Source: Evernia prunastri
Lineage: Eukaryota > Ascomycota > Lecanoromycetes > Lecanorales > Parmeliaceae
Direction: 5' to 3'
Assembly: GCA_003184365.1 (NCBI GenBank)
Contig: NKYR01000083.1
Location: 117,663-181,662 of the forward strand
DNA: 64,000 bases
This document shows positions 1 to 10,727 of this stretch, piece after piece. The notes under the pieces are model-generated. The model did not search any database and was not told where the DNA came from. It worked only from the letters and a program-made list of their open reading frames with translations. A program made the translations under genes and the position numbers. Each line of letters begins with the position of its first letter. Within the stretch, counting starts at the first letter, position 1.

Positions 1-105
1 TCTATATACTTACCTTCCTTTCTTATTCTTTCTTTTAATCTTCAGTACTTGAGAATGAACAGTTCTAATAGTCACCTCTTCATCTGAACATCGACAACTG
101 TGAAC

Positions 106-1095
106 ATGGTCACCAGTACGATTTACTCTGACGCGGAGACGGTGATCGTCGACATAGGAACGGTCCCTGCTACAGCACCATGGCTGAAGCAAACCACGTA
201 CCTCCTCGACCCAGCAGGACACACGACTGCCGTACTGGCCCAGACTAACCGGCCCACAAGCGGTGTCACTCTCGCACCGGTCCCCTACACTGCTCCTACC
301 CCGACGAGCACCTCCCTACTTTCGACGGCAAGCAGTGCCTCTCGCTCGGGACGGGTTGTGACGACGAGTCAACCGTCTCCCACGCCGACGGAATCTGTCA
401 CAGCGCCATCCCCAACCGCTGTTAAATCTCGGACACCCAGAGTCGCTGTCCCTGTTACCGCTGCTGTCGTTGGAGTGCTGGTGGCGATTGCAATCGCAGT
501 AGCAGTGCTCTATCTTCGTGGGCGGACCAGGAGAAAACGTCTCCAAAAGAAGAGTCGAAGACAAACATCTCCGACCTCTGCACGGGCATGGCCACCTGCC
601 GACCGTACGCCATCTTGGGAAGATTTCGTGAAGGAAACTTTCGAGTACTGCGCGAACTTTGATGAGAGCCTCATGTCCTCTAGTGAGGACAACGGCTCCA
701 GGCTTGGCTTGAGGAGTTCCCGATCTGGTCATCGTCCCAGTACCCCAGAGATGAGGAGGCAATACGAGCTATTGCAGCTCAACGACCAACAATCCTCTCA
801 CCTTCGAAGGTATTCTTCAGACACGTATGTTGAATCGCCTGCAAGACAAGTACCTTCTACAAGAGCACCCGCCCGAGCGCACCTGGGCCAGCCTACCTCT
901 ATACTAAAACGACCTGCGTCTCGGCGAGTGGCGAACATGGGTGAAGGCACGTTTGAAGACGGAGACGAGCAAGGGCCCAGGGGTGTTCCTGCCAACAGTA
1001 ATATGGCACGAGCGAAGAAATGCGTGAGGTTTGGGGTGAACCAGATCCGCGAATTTGGCATGTCGCCATTTATTGGTCACGGGAGCGACTGGTGA
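106..1095 (+). CDS. Single-pass membrane protein, Ser/Thr-rich ectodomain
   Basis: A single exon encodes 329 aa. The first in-frame ATG is at 106; a GTG codon two codons upstream is not a plausible start here. Residues 1-110 are rich in Thr, Ser and Pro, as in O-glycosylated fungal surface stalks. A hydrophobic helix of Val, Ala and Ile follows at about 113-137 and is closed by a basic RGRTRRKR stop-transfer stretch, so an N-outside, C-inside orientation is likely. The cytoplasmic half (about 145-329) is polar, rich in Ser and Arg, and has no recognised domain. There is no N-terminal signal peptide, so either the protein is a reverse signal-anchor type or an upstream exon is missing. This architecture is common among fungal wall-stress sensor-like proteins, but no WSC or CFEM cysteine pattern is visible, so no function is assigned. 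Confidence 0.6.
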   Translation: MVTSTIYSDAETVIVDIGTVPATAPWLKQTTYLLDPAGHTTAVLAQTNRPTSGVTLAPVPYTAPTPTSTSLLSTASSASRSGRVVTTSQPSPTPTESVTAPSPTAVKSRTPRVAVPVTAAVVGVLVAIAIAVAVLYLRGRTRRKRLQKKSRRQTSPTSARAWPPADRTPSWEDFVKETFEYCANFDESLMSSSEDNGSRLGLRSSRSGHRPSTPEMRRQYELLQLNDQQSSHLRRYSSDTYVESPARQVPSTRAPARAHLGQPTSILKRPASRRVANMGEGTFEDGDEQGPRGVPANSNMARAKKCVRFGVNQIREFGMSPFIGHGSDW

Positions 1096-2396
1096 ACTTT
1101 ACCATTGTATTCGTTTGCTTGGCTGCCTATGCAGCAGCAATTGGGAAGCTCTAGGGTCGAGCGTTCTTCGCATATTTTGGACTGGGCTTGGGAACTGGAA
1201 TTGGCGTTGGAGCCAGGTTGTCTCATCATCGTTATTCATCATTCTTATGGTTGCAAGGAGGTACGCGCTGGCTGTTAAAGTATACAAAGCATTATCAGAG
1301 CCTTTGGAAAGGAAAACATGTATATAGTGCCGGAAACTAATGTCAATAATTCTGAGCTTCAAGGCTAAATATCAACAAACCCTAAATCTCAGCCATCCAG
1401 CCGTACAGAGGGGGCCCCTAAACCTACTTGGAGCAGATGAAATGGCCTTCAGGGACCTTTTTCGGTCGTGTTACGGGCATTGGACCCCAGATTGACCCTG
1501 TAGGGAACTCTAGAGGTTCTACAACTGTCTCCTTGAAGCCTTTTAGATGGATTCTGAAGAGCTCTCTCGGACGTGAAACGGACACTGCGGACCAGATTGG
1601 CCTGGGGTCATACGTGCAATCCCAAAGCATCTCTAAGCATTGCGGGGTTGACCCTCCAGGCAGGCCGCTTTAGGATACCTCGAAACTAGACTCGTGCTCC
1701 TCGATACGTGCAGGACGTCTGGTACAGACCATCATACCTATCCAGAAATACCAAATGACGAGTAGATCCATAAGTACCGCAATCATTATCATCCTAGAGG
1801 AACTCGGAGGGTTGCGGACGTCTTGGCGGCCTACTCTCCCCCTTCTCGCATAACCTCTGCTCCATCATCGTACATGGGTTTATCGATGGGTTCAGGGATA
1901 GGCAGAATGCACCCATTGCTGCGTGCTGCAGGGTCGAGATGCTTTCAGAGGTTCTGTCATGGTGCAAACCCGATGCAGTATCATGTCTAACACACCAGCT
2001 GGGCAAGGTTCATGCTGTCAAATTTGTATGCTTTACGACTGTCCATTGATCATTGGACACTCGAGTAGTAATAAATTTTAAAGGCATGCGACGAGACTTA
2101 CGAGTGATCGTGGAGTTTGCTCTGCCACTTCACCCTCTGCCAAGTGCCAAGATGCCCATAGAGTAGCCGCGCGTGTAGCAGCAGTAAACGACATACTCTA
2201 GCGTGTTCCAACCACAGCTCAAAGATTGTCGCTTTCACGTCAGGGCAGAGACCAATTCAGCTTGAAGCAATTGGATCTACGCGATCATCGATCCTATCAA
2301 GGCAATCTAGGCCTAATTATTCCATCGTCCATCATGTCTCGTCTATTCTGACGCCTTGGATCCGGCTCAAGGCACCAGATGCAGAAGCACGAGCCT
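1096..2396. other. Intergenic, no gene supported
   Basis: Short open frames in both orientations (for example around 1428-1673 and 1794-2006) have no recognisable domain, signal peptide or splice-consistent continuation. I see no repeat or RNA gene here. Confidence 0.5.
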
Positions 2397-3593
2397 CTAA
2401 ACCTCATCTTCCAGACTGACATGGACGATGCACAAACACGTTTGTGCTTTCGATTCTCCCAGGTTCTTCAGAGTCTGCATCAGAAAGTGGTGGTCGTGCT
2501 CATTCTCTACTACGAACGGTATAGCCAACCACTCAGCCCTGGCAATCAACTTTTTTGAACCCACCACTTCACCCATCTCTCTAATCCTCTCGAGTACGCC
2601 CGCACAGAACGTATCAGCACTCTGAGCCTCTTCAAGACCCATAATGCGTCCGTAAACTGGGTTCGTGTGGCCGTTGCGGAGCCGAGAAGGTCCAACTAAG
2701 AAGGTTGTTTGTGCATACATCTCAGCTTCGAAGGTGACCAGAGGGTAAGTACGAGACCTGAAATCATTCGTAGTTGGGGCACTGGAAGAGTTTCCTTGAG
2801 ATGGTTCGTTTGCTCCGCTCGCCTGACTGTCTGGAGTTTCGTACGGCACAACTGCGTGGGAGACTGAAGGTGGCGAAGTGGCACACGGGTCTAGAACCAA
2901 GGCAGCAGCTGAGTCTGAGGACACTGCATCAGGCTCTTCTTCCTGGTAGGGGTTCCATCCGTCTAGATCATGGTTTTCGCTACTATTAAACGAAGCCTGC
3001 GCCTGAAGGTCATCTTCAGCTTCTGCAGTCAAAGGCCTCGAGAGTCAAGTTGGGCTGGAGACTTACATTTTCGATGTCTTGCATGTTGTCACCGCGGCCA
3101 TCATTGTTCTTTAATTGAATTGTCATGCTACCATGAGAGTGAAGACCTGGAATAGACCACGACATCTGATTCTCCTTCCGGTCATTGATGGCATTTTCCC
3201 ATTTGCTGGAAATGTATTGCTGGACCCAGTAGACGATGCTGATACTTCATGAGCGATCTTGCACTTTCGTATTCATGGGCTTCTCAAGTGCACTCACAAA
3301 GGCTCGTCCCTTGGATATTCTGGTGCATGTGGCAGCAGCATAGCGCGATCCTTGGCCGACCAGCGCTCGCCATTTGACTGTACCCACTCGCGAACTCGTA
3401 CCTCGATCCACTTGTTGAAGCTCTCCCCAGTACGGTGTGCATGATGCGCTTCGATGAAAGCAACGAATCCATTGAGGTTTTCGTCAAAATCCTGCGCGTT
3501 CTGCGGCCATTGTGCTTTGGTTTGCACGTCCGACTGCCTCTCAAGATACCCAAGCGCCTGCAAGCATTCGGCGATCTTTTTTCCTGCCGGCAT
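2397..3593 (-). CDS. 357-aa protein with a C-terminal domain shared with the 7.5-9.2 kb gene
   Basis: The three-exon model is 3593-3298, 3238-3067 and 3002-2397, with introns of 59 and 64 nt (donors GTGAGT and GTAAGT). It closes in frame from the ATG at 3593 to the stop at 2397. The N-terminal ~150 residues are charged and probably helical (Trp/Glu/Lys-rich) with no recognised family. Residues about 160-240 are an acidic, Ser-rich, low-complexity linker. Residues about 241-357 form a compact domain that includes YGRIMGLEEAQSADTFCAG, GEVVGSKKLIARAEWL and a closing SLED. The same pattern recurs in the gene at 7544-9171 (IMGLAEAQNAVTF, GEQVGMRGIVAKIPWL, TLED), on the same strand about 4 kb away. 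Shared residues and matching exon continuity support both models. I do not recognise the domain. An alternative acceptor for exon 3 at 3021 gives the wrong phase. Confidence 0.62.
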
Positions 3594-5635
3594 GGTGTCC
3601 GCCTATCGGAGACAACAAGATCTGATGATCTCGTGTTGGATGTTGTCCGAGTGTTCGTATGAGTTCAGCAGGTTTAGGTTCAGAACGCGAGGAAATTGTT
3701 GCTGTGTGTTGAAAGGGTAAACGCCAAGATTACCCTAGCTCTTTCAAGACCCGGACTCGTAAACATTCGACTTCGAGGTCAGTCGTTGCCGCTAAGAGCA
3801 ATAACTGGCGCTAACCGAATCAGGAAAGTTACGATATCCGGTTTCAGTGTAACCCTGTCGGTCACCGTTTTCGGGCTCACTTTTGTGGAACAGGGACCTC
3901 TTCAGGAGTGGCGTCGTCGCTCACAGAAGAAATGGTGTCGACAAGAGTCTCATGGTGCAGGTTGCCATCCTGACCATCGGCCCCAACAGAGATTCCTCCT
4001 CAGTCTGTTGTCGCATGGATATTGCTCCCAGCATGCTTGGCGGCATTGTCGCTTGCCTATGCAACTTTCAAAGGCGAAAATCTTGACCCAAGTGCCACTT
4101 ACCCTTCCACGCCTCGTCACAACATCTTGCCCCGCATGCGACCTTCTCGTGACGTCCATCCCCTCAGAAAGTCTTCATTCTTCAGATCTGCTGAAAGAGG
4201 CACGCTCCTTCGCTTCAACCTTCTCGCGGCGTCCAGCCAATCCAAACGCAAATATTTGCTCTCTCGGCTGTTGTTGAAGCTGAGATGCCAAGGTTTGACG
4301 GTGTCGGAATCGCCATTGCGGGAGAATGATCCTGGACTACCTGAATCTCGGAAGCGTGCGGCAGCCAGGCAAGTAATTGGAACGGCCAAAAGGACCAAAC
4401 AGTGTGATGAAGGCATCTACTTTGTCTCGAGTTGGCCTAGCATCAGCTAACGGATGGATGAAGTTCCAGTATCTCAGAATCTCAGACCTCGACTATCGAC
4501 AAATATCTTCGCTTCAAGGCGTCGCTTATCATCAGAATAACTACGGGTCTGCTCAGGTGAAACCGACGACTTAGACATATAATTTTTTAAAAAAAGGTCC
4601 AAGGATTGCAATGCCGATTCAAAAATAAATGCCAGAGGCTTAACAGCGGTTCGAGAAACGACCATGAGACATGCTTAACGACTTTACAACAAAGGTCTAT
4701 CAGGCAGAGGGAAAAGCTTAATCGGATATTGAAGCGTTAAAAGAGGAGTTGGGCACGTCACGGTCATCCTTAAAGACGGTAGTCTGATGAAACACAATAC
4801 ATAGGGACTTTCGGACCAGCTTGCAACGCGAGTGGTGTCGCGAACTTCTATTTTGGTTAACGGAACGTGCGGCTGTGCATCGTGTTCCTATAGATATACA
4901 GGTTGTTCTGATATCCAAGTTCTTTGATTTAATTCGTGTTCTGTGAAACATGTGGACCTTAGAATAGACACTCGACAGCTTATCATGCTTATCTTCATCC
5001 CGACACCCTCGACTCAACATACTTATCTTATCCACCCTTCAGACTCACGTGCATCACCCACGATTTACCTTTGAAGGCTGGCGAGAGACACTTTCCTCGA
5101 TGAAGGTATACCCGCAGGTGGAAACGACCTCCCAACCACACGAAACCTCCCACAGACTTCTTCCCACAACTTCTTACAACATATTGCCTGAAATAATTAG
5201 CTCTATACATGTCGCCTCACTTATCAAAATTGCGAGCGGGAGTGAGCTGGGGTGAGCTAAGGTGAGCAAGGAAGATTAAGCATATTCTCTCTATAATTAG
5301 TCTTGGAAGCAATACTTCTGGTGCTTGGCCTGTGAGCAACGATGTGATTGTTCTAAGGCCAATGTAGGTATATTAAGCCTCTCCCTGGTTTACAAAAGAA
5401 GAGCCACGAATCCTACTTCCCATTTCAACCTTTACCCTATCACGGAAAATTCCTAATCCATGAGCACCCAATGGATAAATGCAGAGTCTTCTCATGAGAA
5501 CCCACACTTAATAATACCACGATACTCTTCCATGAACACGGACTCTTTCGAATACCCAACGTCGGCGGCATACAGACGTGCAACATTTTGAAAGACATGG
5601 TAAAGACAGACAGGAATCTAAATGCCAGATTTTGA
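3594..5635. other. Intergenic, no gene supported
   Basis: About 2 kb. Overlapping open frames on both strands at 3.7-4.6 kb contradict each other and carry no recognisable motif. 4.6-5.6 kb is AT-rich and frequently stopped. Confidence 0.45.
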
Positions 5636-6574
5636 CTATATCTCATGAACCCGTGCACTCGAAGATGGTCCCTTAGGGCCAACGCTTTGCAAGGCATCCA
5701 TCTCCACAAGAGAAGACTCTGCGGTCAATTCCGGTTTATGGTATTGCTGCGCCGCTTCGTGTTGAACAGTTCGCGTTGTTCCTTTGCTTTCATCTGCTTG
5801 TCGACCCGCATAACTCCTCTTTCCCTTGCGGAGGAAGAGCAGGTATAGTAAAGCCCCAATGATACAGGCACCTATCGCAGTACCCACACCGATGCCGGCC
5901 TTGGTTCCTGTGCTAAGACTCGGCGATATCGAAGTCGATGCCGTTGGACTCGCGGAAGCAGCCGTGTGGGTAGGTGTAGCCATCACAGAAGACGTCGTTG
6001 CGGTTGTGGAAATTGCAGTGAAGGATGTGGACTGGAGGGAAGATGTTTGCGTGGAGAGAAAATCGGTGTAGACGCCGGCGGCATAGTACGTACTCAGGTC
6101 TGCTGCAGCGTTGGGTAGGATATTGTCATTGTGAAAATTGATCTCGTGTATTCCCTGGCCGTTGTTGCAGCATGTCTGATTGTTAGGGAAAGGACAGATT
6201 GTACCGTCGCTGCATATTGTTGTATTGAGAGTATAATTAAAAGCGGTGTAGCCAAATGCATAATGACCTGAGTCTGTTAGGCTCCACATAAGACGAGGGC
6301 ATGTTTAAAGACTGCGTTGAGGTGAAATAAGAAGAGAGTAGCTGACTGAGTTTGAAGGGACAGGCTGGGTTTTCCCAGCTCCTATCCGTGCAGGTTCCTA
6401 TAACCTGGATGGACCCAGGCGATGTACAGTGAAGGTTTGTGATGCACGTGCTGCCTCCTCCACAACAAGAGCTCACATTAGCATCCGGGTTGCATGGGAA
6501 ATCTGTTGACGCGCTACCGTCGTAATTGTAGCAATCCTCTAGCTGACCAGGAACAAGACAGATCAAGGCGGTAA
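5636..6574 (-). CDS. Cys-rich single-pass membrane protein (5' end unresolved)
   Basis: Two minus-strand coding blocks are joined. The upstream block (6574 to about 6350) has a hydrophobic start and then a Cys-rich ectodomain with CCGGGSTC and CTDRSWENPAC. The downstream block (about 6285-5636) continues with ICSDGTICPFPNNQTCC, a Ser/Thr-rich stalk, a Gly/Ala-rich transmembrane helix (GIGVGTAIGACIIGALLYLLFL) and a basic cytoplasmic tail of about 60 residues. This Cys-rich ectodomain, stalk, TM and short tail layout is a very common fungal surface-protein design of unknown function. The intron joining the blocks lies within about 6358-6275; its donor is weak (GTCAGC or GTCCCT), although phase 1 is compatible on both sides. 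The 5' exon that should supply the ATG and signal peptide is not evident: a CTCGCAG acceptor precedes 6574, but no in-frame ATG was found upstream. The gene may be 5'-degraded. Confidence 0.55.
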
Positions 6575-6747
6575 CTGCGAGAAAGCGTTAAAAGAGGGTA
6601 TTCGAATAGTAACATTTAACTTATCACTAGAGACAGGGCAAAAGGTCGCTAATAGGTCGACGGAAGACTCTTCGAGAAGTAAGAGACGAGCGAGAAATAG
6701 GGTTTAATACCTTAGGTCTTGTGTTTGAATCGTGCTACCTACTGCCA

Positions 6748-6768
6748 GTCGACAGCCGGGCTGTCGAC
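6748..6768. repeat. Perfect 21-bp palindrome
   Basis: Two 10-bp arms, GTCGACAGCC and GGCTGTCGAC, flank a single G. It lies 65 bp upstream of the dispersed repeat copy at 6832. Confidence 0.85.
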
Positions 6769-6831
6769 GCCCGGTTCATGCTGCATGTATATGCAGGAGA
6801 CGAGTTATTAGACATACATTGTAGTCTGAAG

Positions 6832-7059
6832 CTCGCCACAGCAGGGCTGAGGGTTAGCCGCTCACACCAATATCGTTATACTTCTTGCATGAGCATAGCC
6901 CATGTGCATTTGCACTTCATTGCATTGCATTGTTTCAGGTCATTGTTTCAGACCATAGCAGAGTGGGGGATTCGTAACCCCATTTTGGTGTGGAATGATC
7001 TACAAAGACCATGTCATCCTACAGACAATTAATTGTCTCTTTATTCGATTCTTCTCATT
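6832..7059 (+). repeat. Dispersed repeat, copy A (partner at 61972-62216)
   Basis: About 228 bp that align over their whole length to 61972-62216 in the same orientation. Shared blocks include GCAGGGCTGAGG, CGCTCACACCAA, CATGTGCATTTGCA, TGCATTGCATTGTTTCAGG, AAAGACCATGTCATCC and a TCGATTCTT end. Differences are mostly transitions plus a few small indels. No ORF or clear terminal repeat is visible. It may be a short non-autonomous element. Confidence 0.75.
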
Positions 7060-7543
7060 TTCTTCTTTGCATGAATATTCTACGTCGTCGCGAAAAGAAC
7101 TCGAAAACACGTGACTTATCTCGCATCTACTTCTTCTAATCAATTACCTTACTCAATCATCGTCACATATTAATTAATATAATCATTCAATCATATCAGT
7201 CAAATATAATTATACGATAAGTAGTTCATAATCTCTCGCTGAATTCAAGTCTGCGAGCAAGAGAATTTAGCTACTTTTACGTTCAAGAACAACCCAAATT
7301 TGGGAAAGGGAATTGGGACCAACAACAACATTCACGACAGAGCAGGACGGTTGGGAACTTGTTGCATATGCACGCTTTACATTGCAAGTCTTGAGCTATC
7401 GTCCGTTGTTCTTGGACGAATGTTCCTCCTTTCCGCAATATTGTAAGTGATTCTGACTCCAAACACAACAAAAGCCACCGCTGCCCCATAGACTTCTTTG
7501 ACTGAGCTCTCCAGTCTTGGTACGCTTGTCTTTAATGGAGCGA

Positions 7544-9171
7544 TCAATCACCAATTTGCATGGCGTTTCTCGCTGTCCTCGTCTTATCTTTGCCCTCTTC
7601 CCCGTCCTCGAGAGTGACATATATGTGGCAAGACGCTTTCCCATTTGTTTTCTGCCATTCCGGCCATGATCTGACTACCATAAGCATATGATAATGATCC
7701 TCATTGGTGTCCGCATATACAGGCACAGGCAACCACTATAAGTCTTCTAATTAGAAATTTCCTTTTAAAGATGACAGATACAGTGAGTACTCAGTTGCAG
7801 GAGTCGATTCGCTGCAACAAGTGGTCTTGCGATTCAACTCAGGGGACGCTTGAGAAAAAAAGGTGTTGGGTGAGTCGCTTACTGGAATTTTGGCAACAAT
7901 CCCCCGCATACCGACCTGCTCGCCCCGAGACTCAAGTCGAGCACGTACCCCAATGCGGAACGTCACAGCATTTTGCGCTTCAGCCAGACCCATGATAAAG
8001 CCAGGACCTGGACGGCTGCCAGAAGGGGTCACTATAAAGAAGATGTGATCGGACATTTCAGGAGGAAAGATCACTTGCGAGTTTTCTAGTGTCGCGCAGC
8101 TCGAGCTCGGGGATGGCGGAGCAGTTATGGTAGGAGAAATCACCGTCTGAGCGCCTGTGTTTACGGAGCCTGGAAGATCCTATGTTGAATATAAACCTGA
8201 TGTGGGTGGGCTTGGAGAGACCCCTGAAGAGCGGCGAAGGTCAGAGTCACTTTCCGAGCGAGAGGACTGAGACTCGGGCTGACAATGTCAGCAACAGACC
8301 TATCTAGTCGACATGGAGGCTAATGGATTCACATTTAGCATGTCAGGACGAGGAACCGGTCCCCGGAAGAGATCCATTGCATGACCGATCCTCGGATAGG
8401 TAACCCCGGTCAGAGAAGTCGGATTCACGCCGTCTTTGTAAGCAAGAGGGAGAGGAGAAGTAGCAGGAGGAGAAGTAGGAGACATTGCTGGATGCGAATT
8501 ATGTTCCGTAGTCCAGTAAGAGGACTTGGGTTTACGCCTCTAGCAAGAGAAGCGGTGATAGGACCAGTTTTCGAGTACAAGGAGCTTGAGTCGATACTAG
8601 CAGCGTGTTTAGGAGTTGTCGTTGGATTGGTAGCAGGAAAGGTAAAAGACCCATCAGGAGCGCTTGAAGGCACCATTTCTATACCCTGCACGTGTCCAAT
8701 TTTGGCATGATTACGGGCTGCTTTATAGCTCCAGAAGTGTCTGCCACAGTCAAAGCACCGGGAGTATTCTTCGCTTTCGCTGCCTTCACTGTCTTCATCG
8801 TCAGGAGATTCTTCCTTAATGCTGAACTCTGCCTCTTTCATAGAAGTAAGAAGCGTGGCCGCATCAATAGCTGACGGCGAAGAGGCAGCTGGAGAATTCG
8901 GAATGGGCTCAGTAGTGTAGGGGGATATGATCTCCTCATGAAGGACATGTGCTGTCAGGGCGGCGTGAGAGTCTGCTTTGGAACGACTCCAGAAATGTTT
9001 GCCACAGTCATCGCACACGATGGAGTACTGTACCTCGTCGATGCTCGAAGTCGCGACTTGCGTGTTGAGGCCAGTCTCGAGCTCTGTGCGGGAAGCTGTA
9101 ATTGATTTGGAACGGCTCTGGTGTGCGTTGCCGAGTCCAGGCAGCCAGTCCATATGATCGGTTGACCGCAT
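7544..9171 (-). CDS. Two-finger C2H2 protein with the paralogous C-terminal domain
   Basis: The five-exon model is 9171-8598, 8487-8333, 8278-8197, 8154-7883 and 7735-7544. It gives 424 aa with every phase matching. Introns are 110, 54, 42 and 147 nt; the 54-nt intron has a good CTGAC branch point, while the 42-nt intron and the GTATCG donor are weaker. Two C2H2 fingers are plain: C53-x2-C56-x12-H69-x5-H75 and C139-x2-C142-x12-H155-x4-H160. Both share the core CG(K/R)HFWS, so they are duplicated fingers. An acidic Ser/Glu linker separates them. Residues about 297-410 match the C-terminal domain of the 357-aa protein at 2397-3593, including a conserved Trp at the last splice junction. Nucleic-acid binding is suggested by the fingers, but the function is unknown. 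Without the introns the frame contains stops, so the model depends on splicing. Confidence 0.6.
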
Positions 9172-10727
9172 TGATGCTATGATCGTGACAGCGGGCAAAG
9201 ATGGATTGAGAAATTGGGAAAAAGAGATTGATCTTTGTTAACATAACATGATCTTACAGTGGCTAGTGGTGGAAGGGTCCCGCAAGCTTAACACATCGTT
9301 CAGATTAGAGATATGGGTGTTGACAATGAACTTGTCACATACACAAGACGAGTCGATGGGTAACAAAATCATGTCGGCTTTCAGTGAAGCAAGCCGAGAT
9401 GATTTGGACAAAACGCATGGCCATACATTTGCAAGGCTTTCACTCTAAACCACTCTTCCACACAGTAAATCGACGGGACATTAGCCTCCAGAAGTCAGAA
9501 CAGATCCTTTCGTATTTTATAAAGCCTTTTTGTTTCCAGAATCTGGCGAGTGGTGTCCTCGCGGTTGAAAACTGGAGAAGACCCACCTTTGCGAACGAAT
9601 CCGTTCTCGGCGGACGACTTTACCCCAGAGAATAATAGAGGCCACACATACAGAGCGAGGACTTCGAATGACGTTCACGCCAATCGCACTATACGCTTGG
9701 CTATTGCCTGGGAATGTTCTCTAACAGTCCTTCCTTCTTCCAATAGTGAGTTGATCTTCGATTGAAAGATTTGAGGTTTCCTGGTCGATATCCACACGAC
9801 ACATGCGCGAATGGAAGGAAAGAGAGCTCCTCCTGGAATGATTTGGAAATTCTGACATCCTCTTATCACAAGTCTAGACCGAGAGTGGGATTTCGAAGGA
9901 AGACAACTGAAGGAAACAAGTCACACCACAAAAGTTTCGAACTTGGCATCTACTGACCAAAACACAAGGAAAGCCAGTCAAACCCGTGTCCCCTCTTCCC
10001 TCAGCATCGATGCGTGCACTCGGTACTCCAGCCTCGCGACCAAATTTCCCCATGTTTCACCCCCTCAAGCAACAACATGATCGGGCCCAATACACCCCCA
10101 GCTTTAGTGTCGGCCACCGTCTCGTCCCCATCAATTGATTACCTTGAACTTTCCTTCCTCTGCCGCCGTCACTGTCTACCCCGCGGCCTCCTGCGCCTTT
10201 CCTTCTGCCCCAGAGTCCCCAGCGACAAAACACTTACTCTCAATCCTGTTTCGAAATAATCTCATACCAGTTCTTCAAACCAGTCTTCTCACCCCTATAG
10301 CAGTCGGCGATAGCCCCACGAGCAGACCGTGCTATTCTTGAAACTACGGGAGTAGGGATGCTTGAAGAGAACTGATGCACATCATAGAAAGACGGCGTAG
10401 GTATGTCTCGAGCATGGCGAGTTTGGGATGGCGGGATGCGGGAGGCTTAATTCGAGAGGGGTTGGTTGTTTGGAGAGACCGAATGTTTGAACCTTTCCGT
10501 GCCTTCGGTCGATCGAACGGGACGACGCCATATTTCCCGCCGGAGGCAATGTCACGCAAGAGCTACGATCTACGACGATGATGGGCAGAGTGCTTATGGA
10601 GTACCATAAGCTAAACGTGACAAAATAGGACACTCTTGGTGTGCATCGACTATCTCATTCCTACGCCAAGCCAGACATTAAGGTTCAGAACTCCATCCCA
10701 ATGCTTCATAATCCCCCAATCCCAACT
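9172..10727. other. Intergenic, no gene supported
   Basis: This stretch separates the zinc-finger gene from the GDT1-like gene; the two lie on the same strand. Small frames occur on both strands, none with domain-like content. Confidence 0.45.

Noticed and set aside
3696..4450. Overlapping plus-strand frames of 193 and 142 codons
   Set aside because: No domain, no signal peptide, and an equally long minus-strand frame in the same place; no splice-consistent model found.
6700..6770. tRNA-like B-box (GTTTGAATC) near dispersed repeat copy A
   Set aside because: No matching A-box, stems or acceptor arm could be drawn; absent from copy B.
8425..8600. Frameshift in the C2H2 protein (poly-Leu tail LLLLLLLLLL in one frame)
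   Set aside because: A 110-nt intron (8597-8488) with matching phase removes the Leu run, so a frameshift is not needed.
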